Part shown: one piece after another, positions 25,313-32,986 of the stretch
How the letters are laid out: every line of letters starts with the position of its first letter
How positions within the stretch are numbered: position 1 is the first letter of the stretch
NCBI RefSeq assembly: GCF_028292945.1
Contig: NZ_JAQGLJ010000109.1
Coordinates: 1 to 32,986, forward strand
Length of the DNA: 32,986 nt
Direction: 5' to 3'
Source: Sphingomonas bacterium
Lineage (GTDB): Bacteria; Pseudomonadota; Alphaproteobacteria; Sphingomonadales; Sphingomonadaceae
The notes under the pieces: model-generated
What the model saw: the letters and a program-made list of their open reading frames with translations, nothing else
The model's database searches: none
Told to the model about the DNA's origin: nothing
Translations under genes and position numbers: made by a program

Positions 25313-26727
25313 AACAGCTCGCCACCGACATCGGCACGATCCACTTCGTCGGCATCGGCGGGATCGGCATGTCGGGCATCGCCGAGGTGATGAAGAACCT
25401 CGGCTACCGCGTGCAGGGGTCGGACGTGGCGGAGGGCTATGTCGTGCAGGGGTTGCGCGACAAGGGCATCGCGGTTGCCATCGGGCACCATGCCGACAAC
25501 CTGGGCGACGCGGCGGTGGTGGTGGTGTCGACCGCGATCGTGCGCTCGAACCCGGAGGTCGAGTGTGCGCTGGAGCGGCGCATTCCCGTGGTGCGGCGCG
25601 CGGAGATGCTGGCCGAGCTGATGCGGCTCAAGTCCACCGTCGCGGTCGCGGGGACGCACGGCAAGACGACGACGACGAGCATGATCGCCGCGCTGCTCGA
25701 CGCGGGCGGGGTCGATCCGACCGTGATCAATGGCGGGATCATCAACAGTTACGGCTCGAACGCGAGACTGGGTGCGAGCGACTGGATGGTGGTGGAGGCG
25801 GACGAGAGCGACGGCTCGTTCCTGCGGCTGGACGGCACGGTCGCGGTGGTGACCAACATCGACCCCGAGCATCTGGACCATTATGGCTCGTTCGACGCGG
25901 TCAAGGACGCGTTCGTCGAGTTCGTCGAGAATGTGCCCTTCTATGGCGCGGCGCTGCTGTGCCTCGATCATGCGGAGGTGCAGGGCATCCTGCCGCGGCT
26001 GCGCGACCGGCGTATCGTCACCTATGGCTTTTCCGCGCAGGCGGACGTGCGCGGCGTCAACGTGCAGCCGGTGGCAGGTGGCAACCGCTTCGAGGTGATC
26101 GTGCGCGAGCGCGACGGCCGCACGCGCTCGATCGAGGGCATCGAGCTGCCGATGCCGGGTCGTCACAACGTCCAGAACGCGCTGGCGGCGATCGGGGTAG
26201 CGCTGGAGCTGGGGATCGACGACGCGACGATCCAGCGCGGCTTTCACGCGTTCGGCGGGGTCAAGCGGCGCTTCACCAAGGTCGGGGAGGTGGCGGGCGC
26301 CTCGATCATCGACGATTACGGCCATCACCCGGTCGAAATCCGCGCGGTCTTGGCGGCGGCGCGCGAGAGCGCGGTCGGGCGGGTGTTCGCGGTGGTGCAG
26401 CCGCATCGCTATTCGCGGCTGGGCGCGCTGATGGAGGACTTCCAGACCGCCTTCAACGACGCCGATCGCGTGCTGGTGACGCCGGTCTATGCGGCGGGCG
26501 AGCAGCCGGTCGACGGGGTTGATTCGGACGCGCTCGTCGAGGGACTGAAGCGACGCGGCCATCGCGGCGCGGCGACGGTGGCGGACGCGGACGCGCTGGC
26601 GGCGGAGCTGGCGGGCGAACTGCGCGACGGCGATCAGGTGGTGTGTCTGGGGGCGGGCGACATCACCAAGTGGGCCGCCGGGTTGGCGGATGCGATCGCC
26701 GCGCGGCGCGAGCGGGTGGTGGCGTGA
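25309..26727 (+). CDS. murC: UDP-MurNAc--L-Ala ligase
   Basis: A 472-residue Mur ligase that starts the stem peptide. N-terminal [16 protein letters not shown] binds the uridine nucleotide. ATP loop is [46 protein letters not shown], and [14 protein letters not shown] are all in place. GTG 25309 is used with the GTGA overlap. Its stop overlaps murB. Confidence 0.97.
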   Translation: MKQLATDIGTIHFVGIGGIGMSGIAEVMKNLGYRVQGSDVAEGYVVQGLRDKGIAVAIGHHADNLGDAAVVVVSTAIVRSNPEVECALERRIPVVRRAEMLAELMRLKSTVAVAGTHGKTTTTSMIAALLDAGGVDPTVINGGIINSYGSNARLGASDWMVVEADESDGSFLRLDGTVAVVTNIDPEHLDHYGSFDAVKDAFVEFVENVPFYGAALLCLDHAEVQGILPRLRDRRIVTYGFSAQADVRGVNVQPVAGGNRFEVIVRERDGRTRSIEGIELPMPGRHNVQNALAAIGVALELGIDDATIQRGFHAFGGVKRRFTKVGEVAGASIIDDYGHHPVEIRAVLAAARESAVGRVFAVVQPHRYSRLGALMEDFQTAFNDADRVLVTPVYAAGEQPVDGVDSDALVEGLKRRGHRGAATVADADALAAELAGELRDGDQVVCLGAGDITKWAAGLADAIAARRERVVA

Positions 26728-27674
26728 GAGCCGCTGTCTCAACACCGTTCGTCCCGAGCGAAGTCGAGGGACCATGTGTCCCGACTGCGCTCGACACGAA
26801 GGGGGTCAATGGCCGCCTCACACCTTCAGCCCCGCTCGCCCCGCTCGTCTGGTTCAAGTCCGGCGGCGCGGCGGAACAGCTGTTCGAGCCGGCCGATTCG
26901 GGCGACCTCGCGGCGTTCCTGCGTCACCTGGACATCGCCGTACCGGTGCTGCCGCTCGGGCTGGGCTCCAACCTGATCGTGCGCGACGGCGGCGTGCCGG
27001 GCGTTGTCGTCCGCTTGGGCAAGCCGTTCGCGCGCGTCGAGGCGATCGACGCGACCACCTTGCGCTGCGGCGGTGGGGCGAGCGGGATCCTGGTGTCCTC
27101 GACCGCGCGCGACGCGGGGATCGCGGGCGTCGAGTTTCTGCGCTCGATCCCCGGCACCGTCGGCGGGTTCGTGCGGATGAACGGAGGTGCGTACGGGCGC
27201 GAGACGGCGGACGTGCTGGTCGAGTGCGAGGTGGTGCTGCGCTCGGGCGAGCGGCAGAAGCTGCCGGTGGCGGCGCTCGGCTATAGCTATCGTCACAGCG
27301 AACTGCCGGCCGGCGCGATCGTGGTGAGTGCGACCTTTCGGGGAACACCGGGAAACCCGGCGGCAATCCAGGCGGAGATGGAACGCATCGCGGCGCAGCG
27401 AGAGGCATCGCAGCCGCTGCGCTCGCGCACCGGTGGATCGACGTTCAAGAACCCGGCCGGCCACAAGGCGTGGGAGGTGATCGACGCCGCCGGCTGTCGC
27501 GGCCTGCGCCGCGGCGACGCGCAGGTGAGCGAGAAGCATTGCAACTTCCTGCTCAACCTGGGCGGCGCGACGAGCGCGGACATCGAGGCGCTGGGGGAAG
27601 AGGTGCGGGCGAGGGTGAAGGCACATTCGGGCGTGGAACTGGAATGGGAGATACAGCGGGTGGGCGAGCCATGA
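26724..27674 (+). CDS. murB: UDP-N-acetylenolpyruvoylglucosamine reductase with a palindrome-coded insert
   Basis: A 316-residue FAD enzyme that reduces UDP-GlcNAc-enolpyruvate to UDP-MurNAc with NADPH. Core: [60 protein letters not shown], and the catalytic [23 protein letters not shown] 26724 overlaps the murC stop and is the only in-frame start before the FAD domain. Residues 9-26 come from a palindromic element (listed separately). They lie before the first conserved residue of the fold, so the insert should sit in a flexible tail. Conserved catalytic Ser and Glu regions remain. Confidence 0.95.
   Translation: MRAAVSTPFVPSEVEGPCVPTALDTKGVNGRLTPSAPLAPLVWFKSGGAAEQLFEPADSGDLAAFLRHLDIAVPVLPLGLGSNLIVRDGGVPGVVVRLGKPFARVEAIDATTLRCGGGASGILVSSTARDAGIAGVEFLRSIPGTVGGFVRMNGGAYGRETADVLVECEVVLRSGERQKLPVAALGYSYRHSELPAGAIVVSATFRGTPGNPAAIQAEMERIAAQREASQPLRSRTGGSTFKNPAGHKAWEVIDAAGCRGLRRGDAQVSEKHCNFLLNLGGATSADIEALGEEVRARVKAHSGVELEWEIQRVGEP
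26748..26800. repeat. Palindromic element inserted in-frame in murB
   Basis: Arms 26748-26772 (TTCGTCCCGAGCGAAG...) and 26776-26800 match as inverted repeats at about 19 of 25 positions around a CAT loop. Units starting TTCGTCC(T/C)GAGCGAAGTCGA are common dispersed repeats in sphingomonads (general knowledge). It is translated as [18 protein letters not shown] within MurB, with no frameshift or stop. Confidence 0.8.
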
Positions 27675-28588
27675 GCCTCCACATCGTCGTCCTCCACGGC
27701 GGCTGGTCGGCCGAGCGTGAGGTGTCGCTCCTCTCGGGTGCGGGGGTCGCCGACGCGCTGGAGTCGCTCGGTCATCGCGTCACGCGGATCGACATGGGTC
27801 GCGACGTCGCCGCCCGGCTCGCCGAGGCCAAGCCCGACCTCGTCTTCAACGCGCTCCACGGCACGCCGGGCGAGGACGGCAGCATCCAGGGCCTGATGGA
27901 TCTGATGGGGCTGCGCTATACCCACTCCGGCATGGCGACGTCGGTGATCGCGGTCGACAAGCAGCTGACCAAGCAGGTGCTGGTGCCGCACGGCATCCCG
28001 ATGCCCGGCGGACGCATCGTCAAGTCCGCCGAGCTGTTCGAGGGCGATCCGCTGGCGCGACCCTATGTGCTCAAGCCCGTCAACGAGGGCTCGTCGGTCG
28101 GCGTCGCGATCGTCACGGCGGAAGGCAATTACGGCAACCCGATCGGGCGCGACGTCGCGGGGCCGTGGCAGGATTTCGACGAGCTGCTGGCCGAGCCGTT
28201 CATCCGCGGACGCGAGCTGACCACCGCCGTGCTGGGCGGACGCGCGTTCGGAGTCACCGAGCTGCGGCCCAAGTCCGCCTTCTACGACTATGACGCCAAA
28301 TATACCGAGGGGATGACCGAGCATCTGTACCCCGCGCCGATCCCCGACGAGATCGCCCGCGCCTGCGAGGATGTGGCGCTGGAGGCGCACCGGCTGCTGG
28401 GGTGCAAGGGGGCGAGCCGCGCCGATTTCCGCTGGGACGACGAGCGCGGCGTTGACGGCCTGTTCCTGCTGGAGGTCAATACCCAGCCGGGGATGACCCC
28501 GCTGAGCCTCGTGCCCGAGCAGGCGCGGCACAACGGCATCGACTATCCGCAATTGGTGCAGATGATCGTGGATGAGGCGCTCCAATGA
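27671..28588 (+). CDS. ddl: D-alanine--D-alanine ligase
   Basis: A 305-residue ATP-grasp ligase that makes the D-Ala-D-Ala substrate of MurF. The first domain starts VVLHGGWSAEREVSLLSG, then FNALHGTPGEDGSIQGLMD. ATP-grasp features: YVLKPVNEGSSVGVAIV, and the metal site FLLEVNTQPGMTPLSLVPEQA, with the Asn and Glu. Position in the dcw cluster suits the DdlB form. ATGA overlaps at both ends. Confidence 0.96.
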   Translation: MSLHIVVLHGGWSAEREVSLLSGAGVADALESLGHRVTRIDMGRDVAARLAEAKPDLVFNALHGTPGEDGSIQGLMDLMGLRYTHSGMATSVIAVDKQLTKQVLVPHGIPMPGGRIVKSAELFEGDPLARPYVLKPVNEGSSVGVAIVTAEGNYGNPIGRDVAGPWQDFDELLAEPFIRGRELTTAVLGGRAFGVTELRPKSAFYDYDAKYTEGMTEHLYPAPIPDEIARACEDVALEAHRLLGCKGASRADFRWDDERGVDGLFLLEVNTQPGMTPLSLVPEQARHNGIDYPQLVQMIVDEALQ

Positions 28589-29505
28589 GCCGTACGATCA
28601 AGCGCGGCACGCCGCCCAGGAAGACGCTGAGCCGGGGGCCGCCGCGCCGGCGGGCGAAGCCGAAAGCGTCGCGGCTCGACCGGCTGATCGCGAAGCTGCC
28701 GGTGCGCGAGGAAACGCTGCGCAAGGTGGCGACACGCGGCATCCTGACGCTGGGTGGCGTCGCCGCGCTGACGGCGGCGGCCTATGCGGGTGTCCCGGCG
28801 ATGGTCGGCACCGCGATGGGCGAGGCGGCGGGGCGCGCCGGCTTTCGGCTGGACGAGGTGCAGGCGCCGGGGCTCAAGCAGATGGATTTCATGACGGTCA
28901 ATGCGATCGTGCTGGAACAGCAGACGCGCGCGCTGCCGCTGGTCGACCTCGAACGGATCCGCGAACGGCTGCTCCTCTATGGCTGGGTCAAGGACGCGGC
29001 GGTGTCGCGGCGCTATCCCAACAAGATCCTGGTGCGGATCACCGAGCGCGTGCCGGCGGCGGTGTGGCAGCATCAGGGTGAGCTGACGCTGATCGACGCG
29101 GAGGGCGTGCTGCTCGAACCGGTCGATCGCGATGCCATTCCCGACCTGCCGTTGGTGATCGGGCCGGGCGCGGACAAGCAGGAGGCGCAGTACCAGAAGC
29201 TGCTCGCCGCCGCGCCGGCGTTGAAGCCGCGCATCGTGGCGGCGACCTGGATCGGCAACCGGCGCTGGGACCTTCGCTTCGATTCGGGCGAGACGCTGAA
29301 GCTACCGGAGGAAGGCGCGGGCGCCGCGTTGCTCGACTTCGCCAAGCGCGACGGGGCCAACCCGCTGCTGGGACGCGGTTGGCTGAGCTTCGACCTGCGC
29401 AACCCGGACAAGATGGTGGTGCGCAAGCCGCCCGGCGGCGTGCGGCAGGTGGCGGATCCGGGTGAGCCCGTGACTGTCGCCAAGGTACAAGGGATGGAGG
29501 GGTAA
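28585..29505 (+). CDS. ftsQ: Division protein FtsQ
   Basis: A 306-residue bitopic membrane protein that recruits FtsL/FtsB and regulates the FtsWI complex. The N-terminus is cytoplasmic and very basic (RTIKRGTPPRKTLSRGPPRRR). One membrane helix follows (about 51-72). The POTRA domain starts at GFRLDEVQAPGLKQMDFMTV, followed by the FtsQ domain (WVKDAAVSRRYPNKILVRITERVPAAVW, read in parts). The C-terminal 25 residues are less conserved. It ends 2 bases before ftsA; the Shine-Dalgarno sequence of ftsA (GGAGG) lies in its last codons. Confidence 0.93.
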   Translation: MSRTIKRGTPPRKTLSRGPPRRRAKPKASRLDRLIAKLPVREETLRKVATRGILTLGGVAALTAAAYAGVPAMVGTAMGEAAGRAGFRLDEVQAPGLKQMDFMTVNAIVLEQQTRALPLVDLERIRERLLLYGWVKDAAVSRRYPNKILVRITERVPAAVWQHQGELTLIDAEGVLLEPVDRDAIPDLPLVIGPGADKQEAQYQKLLAAAPALKPRIVAATWIGNRRWDLRFDSGETLKLPEEGAGAALLDFAKRDGANPLLGRGWLSFDLRNPDKMVVRKPPGGVRQVADPGEPVTVAKVQGMEG

Positions 29506-29507
29506 TC

Positions 29508-30776
29508 ATGGCCAAGGCGGCACCCGAGGGACTGATCACGGCGCTGGACATCGGCTCGTCAAAGGTATCGGCGATGATCGCGCAGCCCGGGCCGGAAGGT
29601 TCTGGGGCGAGCGAACTGATCGTGCTGGGCACCGGCCAGCGCGAGAGCCGCGGCGTCAAGCGCGGCTATATCGCCGACATGGTCGCCACGGAGGCGGCGG
29701 TGCGCGAGGCGGTGGAACAGGCGGAACGGATCGCCGGGCTGAACATCGAGGATGTCTGGGTCGGCTTTTCCGCCGGCGGGCTGATCAGCGATGTGGCCGA
29801 GGTCGAGTTCGAACTGGGCGGGCACCGCGTCGAGCAGAGCGACATCGACGCGCTGCTGCATGCCGGGCGCAACTCGATCGACCCGCAGGGCCGCATGGTG
29901 CTGCACGCGCAGCCGGCGCTGTACACGCTGGACGGGCTGACGGGGGTCAAGAAGCCGTTGGGGCTGCACGCGGACCGGCTGGGCGTGCACATCCATGTCG
30001 TTGCCGCCGACGGCTCCCCGGTGCGCAATCTGGACCTGTGCGTCCGGTCGGCGCATCTCGAGGTCAAGTCGATCATCGCCGCGCCGGTGGCGACCGGGCT
30101 GGCGTGCCTGAGCGAGGAGGAGCGCGAGCTGGGCGTGGCGCTGGTCGAGATGGGGGCGGGGATCACCAATGTCAGCCTGTTCGCGGGCGGGATGCTGGTC
30201 GGGCTGACCTCGATCGCGATGGGCGCGGCCGACATCACCGACGACATCGCGTCGGCGTTCGGCACAAGGCGCACGCAGGCGGAGCGGATGAAGTGCTTCC
30301 ATGGCTCCGCCAATGCGTCGCCGCGCGACAATCACGAGATGATCCCGCTGGGCGCGTCGGGTGAGGACGGGGCCGGCGAGGGCAGCCAGATCACCAAGGC
30401 GCAGCTGATCGGCGTCATCCGCCAGCGGCTGGAGCATCAGATGGCCGAGATCAGGCAGGCGCTGGCGCGGCTGAAGTTCGACGGCCCGGTCGGGCGGCAG
30501 GTGGTGCTGACCGGCGGCGGCGCCGAGCTGAAGGGCGTCGCCGATTACGCGCAGGCGGCGCTCGGCCGATCGGTGCGGATCGGGCGACCGCGCGGGCTGA
30601 CGGGACTGCCGGAGGCGCATAGCGGCCCGGCGTTCGCGACGCTGGCGGGGCTCGCCTTTTACGCGGCGTCCGATCCGATCGATCTGCGCAGCGTGGCGCC
30701 CGTCACCACCGTGCATCGGCCGCGCGGTGCCGGGCTGGTTCGCAAGCTGATCCAGGCGGCGCGGGCAAACTATTGA
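29508..30776 (+). CDS. ftsA: Cell division protein FtsA
   Basis: A 422-residue actin-like ATPase that tethers FtsZ to the membrane. Phosphate 1 region ALDIGSSKVSAMI; the FtsA-specific 1C domain spans about 80-170. Phosphate 2 is VEMGAGITNVSLFAGG, and the adenosine region is LTGGGAELKGVADYA. The C-terminal amphipathic membrane-targeting helix is GLVRKLIQAARANY. The stop (30774-30776) is followed by a 105-bp gap, the largest in the later part of the operon except for the REPIN. Confidence 0.96.
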   Translation: MAKAAPEGLITALDIGSSKVSAMIAQPGPEGSGASELIVLGTGQRESRGVKRGYIADMVATEAAVREAVEQAERIAGLNIEDVWVGFSAGGLISDVAEVEFELGGHRVEQSDIDALLHAGRNSIDPQGRMVLHAQPALYTLDGLTGVKKPLGLHADRLGVHIHVVAADGSPVRNLDLCVRSAHLEVKSIIAAPVATGLACLSEEERELGVALVEMGAGITNVSLFAGGMLVGLTSIAMGAADITDDIASAFGTRRTQAERMKCFHGSANASPRDNHEMIPLGASGEDGAGEGSQITKAQLIGVIRQRLEHQMAEIRQALARLKFDGPVGRQVVLTGGGAELKGVADYAQAALGRSVRIGRPRGLTGLPEAHSGPAFATLAGLAFYAASDPIDLRSVAPVTTVHRPRGAGLVRKLIQAARANY

Positions 30777-30836
30777 CGAAGCGCAACGCTTTTCGGCTGG
30801 AATGACCGGAATCGTTGGGGCAGGAAGGTTAATCAA

Positions 30837-30861
30837 CCCGCCAGAAATGGCGGGCGTTTTT
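30837..30861 (+). terminator. Intrinsic-terminator-like hairpin just before ftsZ
   Basis: CCCGCCA (30837-30843), a GAAA tetraloop, TGGCGGG (30848-30854), then CGTTTTT. This is a textbook GC stem with a T-tract. It ends 20 bases before the ftsZ ATG and just upstream of its GGAGGAG Shine-Dalgarno sequence. It may end or attenuate the upstream operon, leaving ftsZ dependent on a local promoter in the ftsA-ftsZ gap. No clear promoter was found there. Confidence 0.75.
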
Positions 30862-30881
30862 CGGGGGCGGAGGAGCAGCGC

Positions 30882-32339
30882 ATGAGCATCGAGTTTCTGG
30901 CACCGGAAGTGGACGAACTGACCCCACGCATCGCGGTGATCGGCGTCGGCGGCGCGGGCGGCAACGCCATCGCCAACATGATGCGCGCCGATGTGCAGGG
31001 CGTGGACTTCCTGGTGTGCAACACCGACGCGCAGGCGCTGAAGCAGTCCAACGCGCCCACGCGCATCCAGCTGGGCACCAAGATCACGCAAGGCCTGGGC
31101 GCGGGTTCGCGACCGGAGATCGGGCGCGCGGCGGCCGAGGAGTCGATCGACGACCTGGCCAAGCGGCTGGAGGGCGCGCACATGTGCTTCATCGCCGCCG
31201 GCATGGGCGGTGGCACCGGCACGGGTGCGGCGCCGGTGATCGCCAAGGCGGCGCGCGACATGGGCATCCTGACCGTCGGCGTCGTCACCAAGCCGTTCGC
31301 CTTCGAGGGCAACCGCCGCGCGAAGAGCGCCGAGGGCGGGATCGAGGAGCTGCAGAAGTACGTCGACACGCTGATCGTCATCCCCAACCAGAACCTGTTC
31401 CTGATCGCCAACGCCAACACCACCTTCAAGGAAGCGTTCGCGATGGCGGACGAGGTACTGCAGCAGGGCGTGCGCGGCATCACCGACCTGATGGTCATGC
31501 CCGGCCTGATCAACCTCGACTTCGCCGACGTCCGCTCCGTGATGCAGGAGATGGGCAAGGCGATGATGGGCACCGGCGAGGCGAGCGGCGACAACCGCGC
31601 GCTCGAGGCGGCGCAAAAGGCGATCGCCAACCCGCTGCTCGACGGCGTGTCGATGCAGGGCGCCAAGGGCGTCATCATTTCGATCACCGGCGGCGACGAC
31701 ATGCGCCTGCTGGAGGTCGACGAGGCGGCGAACCACATCCGCGACCTGGTCGATCCCGATGCCAACATCATCTGGGGTTCGGCGTTCAACCAGGAGCTGG
31801 AGGGCCGCATCCGCGTGTCGGTGGTGGCGACCGGTATCGAGGCGGTGGCGAGGCCGGCGGCGCAGTCGCAGCCCGAGACCAACCGCTTTTCGTTCGGCGG
31901 TGGCCGTCGCGAGGAGCCGCAATCCTTCCGTCCCAGCGAAGCACAGCCGGCGGCTCCGGCCTCCGCGCCCGAGCCGGAGCCGGAAGTCGCCGCTCTCGGT
32001 AGCGAGCCGACCGACGTCGGCGCGGTGGCCGATCAGCAACCCGAGACGGCCGACGCGGCGGACGAGGAGCTGGTGCTGGGCACGGAGGCGATCGTCGCGA
32101 CGCCCCCCAAGACCTTTTCCGACGACGCCTATGGCGCGCCGCCCGCCGACGCCGACCGTCGTCGGATCGCGCCGGGCAGCGAGGCCGAGGATGTGCCGAC
32201 CAAGCCGGCGCCGCGCGTCAAGCTGGGCGGCACGCTGTTCGAGCGCATGTCTGCCGCCCGCTCCGCGCAGCGCGAGGACCGGGCCGCGGAGGATGCAGTC
32301 GATATCCCGAGCTTCCTGGGCAAGCAGGGCAACCAGTAG
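30882..32339 (+). CDS. ftsZ: Cell division GTPase FtsZ
   Basis: A 485-residue tubulin-like GTPase that forms the Z-ring. N-terminal nucleotide-binding [15 protein letters not shown]; tubulin signature [15 protein letters not shown] (about 107-121); GTPase T7 loop [11 protein letters not shown] with the catalytic Asp. A long (about 150-residue) acidic, Pro/Ala-rich linker follows. The conserved C-terminal peptide is DIPSFLGKQ, which binds FtsA. The ATG has GGAGGAG 7-13 bases upstream. This is the last gene of the cluster. Confidence 0.98.
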   Translation: MSIEFLAPEVDELTPRIAVIGVGGAGGNAIANMMRADVQGVDFLVCNTDAQALKQSNAPTRIQLGTKITQGLGAGSRPEIGRAAAEESIDDLAKRLEGAHMCFIAAGMGGGTGTGAAPVIAKAARDMGILTVGVVTKPFAFEGNRRAKSAEGGIEELQKYVDTLIVIPNQNLFLIANANTTFKEAFAMADEVLQQGVRGITDLMVMPGLINLDFADVRSVMQEMGKAMMGTGEASGDNRALEAAQKAIANPLLDGVSMQGAKGVIISITGGDDMRLLEVDEAANHIRDLVDPDANIIWGSAFNQELEGRIRVSVVATGIEAVARPAAQSQPETNRFSFGGGRREEPQSFRPSEAQPAAPASAPEPEPEVAALGSEPTDVGAVADQQPETADAADEELVLGTEAIVATPPKTFSDDAYGAPPADADRRRIAPGSEAEDVPTKPAPRVKLGGTLFERMSAARSAQREDRAAEDAVDIPSFLGKQGNQ

Positions 32340-32537
32340 CGTCAGTTGCATGCGGACGGCGGGCGCCCGGCGCGGGAGCTCGGCCGGGACGCGGCTGCTC
32401 GGCTTGCTCCGGATGCGCCGGCGGGTGGGGCAGTCTGCCCATGTCCGGTCTGGCCGATCGATCGTGTTACCGGCTGGGGTCCAGAACACTCCACGCCCGG
32501 CCAATGCGCCGGCCGTGCGGAGCGTCTGATCGCACAC
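32340..32537. other. Gap between ftsZ and the CRISPR array
   Basis: 198 bp, GC-rich, with no recognisable gene. A stem CCGGC-CAATGC-GCCGG lies at 32498-32513 with no T-tract. No clear cas gene, tracrRNA anti-repeat or AT-rich leader was found. Stop-free frames here run on into the array and are not convincing. Confidence 0.6.
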
Positions 32538-32986
32538 GTTGCCATTGGACCGCGATGCCTGAGCGGTTATGACCGCCGCGTACCACGAGACGAGCGACGG
32601 AACCGTTGCCGTTGGACCGCGATCTCTGAGCGGTTATGACCGCCGATCGCCGCCCTATTGAGGCGCATAAGTTGCCGTTGGACCGCGATCTCTGAGCGGT
32701 TATGACGTCGCGGTGGTGCTTCTCCATCTTTCGTAGGTTGCCGTTGGACCGCGATCTCTGAGCGGTTATGACAATGCCAGCCGAAGCTACGGTGCGGCAT
32801 TGGTTGCCGTTGGACCGCGATCTCTGAGCGGTTATGACCGCGGCTTCACGCCACGAGCGCAGCAGTTGGTTGCCGTTGGACCGCGATCTCTGAGCGGTTA
32901 TGACGGGCAACGGTTACACCGAAGGCCAATGCGCGTTGCCGTTGGACCGCGATCTCTGAGCGGTTATGACCTTCCGCTTTCACGAT
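32538..32986. CRISPR. CRISPR array, 36-bp repeats, cut by the window end
   Basis: Seven repeats at 32538, 32605, 32671, 32737, 32803, 32869 and 32935, each 36 bp. Repeats 2-7 are identical: GTTGCCGTTGGACC at the left, GATCTCTGA in the middle, GCGGTTATGAC at the right. Repeat 1 differs at positions 7, 20 and 21. Spacers 2-6 are 30 bp and unrelated; spacer 1 is 31 bp; spacer 7 is cut at 16 bp. ACCGC (repeat 12-16) pairs with GCGGT (26-30). Sizes fit type II; the GTTG start and partial dyad suit II-C with crRNA read along the plus strand. Orientation is inferred, not shown. cas genes must lie right of the window or be absent. Confidence 0.95.
32612..32640 (+). promoter_or_regulatory. Repeat-internal promoter (shown in repeat 2, present in all)
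   Basis: Within each repeat TTGGAC (positions 8-13) and TATGAC (31-36) lie exactly 17 bp apart. They resemble -35 TTGACA and -10 TATAAT, each matching only in part. Transcription would begin about 7 bases into the next spacer. Promoters inside repeats are known from Neisseria type II-C arrays. The three changes in repeat 1 fall outside both hexamers. Confidence 0.4.

Noticed and set aside
32466..32501. GTTACCGGCTGGGGTCC as a decayed upstream CRISPR repeat
   Set aside because: Matches only the first few bases; spacing to repeat 1 is 72 and not 66; the right end of the repeat is absent.
32480..32520. GGTCCA plus GC hairpin as a tracrRNA
   Set aside because: Only six bases match the anti-repeat and no T-tract or further stem-loop follows.
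29559..32537. 992-codon open frame on the minus strand opposite ftsA and ftsZ
   Set aside because: GC-rich antisense frames stay open because of the biased third base of the sense genes. Composition is Arg/His/Ala-rich and no motif is recognised.
32773..32802. 7-bp inverted repeat (CAATGCC/GGCATTG) at the ends of spacer 4
   Set aside because: Includes a repeat base and is short; more likely a feature of the protospacer source than of the array.
32467..32910. Minus-strand open frame with repeated VITAQRSRSNGN peptide
   Set aside because: The 66-bp unit of the array is a multiple of three, so the repeat reads open in one frame. It is an artefact of the CRISPR array.

Overview
The window is high-GC alphaproteobacterial chromosome, most like Sphingomonadaceae. 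The gene content points that way: NDUFA12 homologue beside a DUF2155 protein and aat, a GAAC-N7-GAAC LexA box, a double cold-shock-domain protein, and family-typical palindromic repeats. This placement rests on recognised protein families and synteny; no database search was run.

Left part (1-13.5 kb) is mixed chromosomal content. It starts with the 3' end of a dihydrolipoyl dehydrogenase gene. A minus-strand block follows with a GT4-type glycosyltransferase, a membrane GGDEF-EAL protein and a fatty acyl-AMP ligase. The plus strand then carries recX, a two-domain cold-shock protein, a DUF192 lipoprotein, the complex I accessory subunit NDUFA12 and a DUF2155 envelope protein. The DUF2155 gene overlaps the convergent aat gene by 178 bp. 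Next on the minus strand are a small lysozyme-inhibitor-like lipoprotein, a Y-family DNA polymerase with an SOS box at its start, and a vapBC toxin-antitoxin pair. cysK and a small membrane protein follow on the plus strand.

Central and right part (13.6-32.3 kb) is a complete division and cell wall (dcw) cluster in the order mraZ-rsmH-ftsL-ftsI-murE-murF-mraY-murD-ftsW-murG-murC-murB-ddl-ftsQ-ftsA-ftsZ. Nearly every junction is an overlap (ATGA, GTGA) or abutment, so translation is probably coupled through the operon. The cluster makes UDP-MurNAc-pentapeptide (murE, murF, murB, murC, murD, ddl), lipid I and II (mraY, murG), polymerises and crosslinks at the septum (ftsW, ftsI), and builds the Z-ring (ftsQ, ftsL, ftsA, ftsZ). 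Four things break its regularity: an in-frame TAG in rsmH, a REPIN-like double palindrome between murE and murF whose last arm acts as the murF ribosome binding site, a palindromic element translated as part of the MurB N-terminus, and a terminator-like hairpin just before ftsZ. Upstream of mraZ is a four-unit, 10-bp-period array that fits an MraZ operator.

Right edge (32.5 kb to end): a CRISPR array with 36-bp repeats and mostly 30-bp spacers begins 198 bp after ftsZ and runs out of the window. Repeat and spacer sizes fit type II, probably II-C. Each repeat contains a promoter-like pair of hexamers 17 bp apart. No cas gene or tracrRNA is visible in the window.
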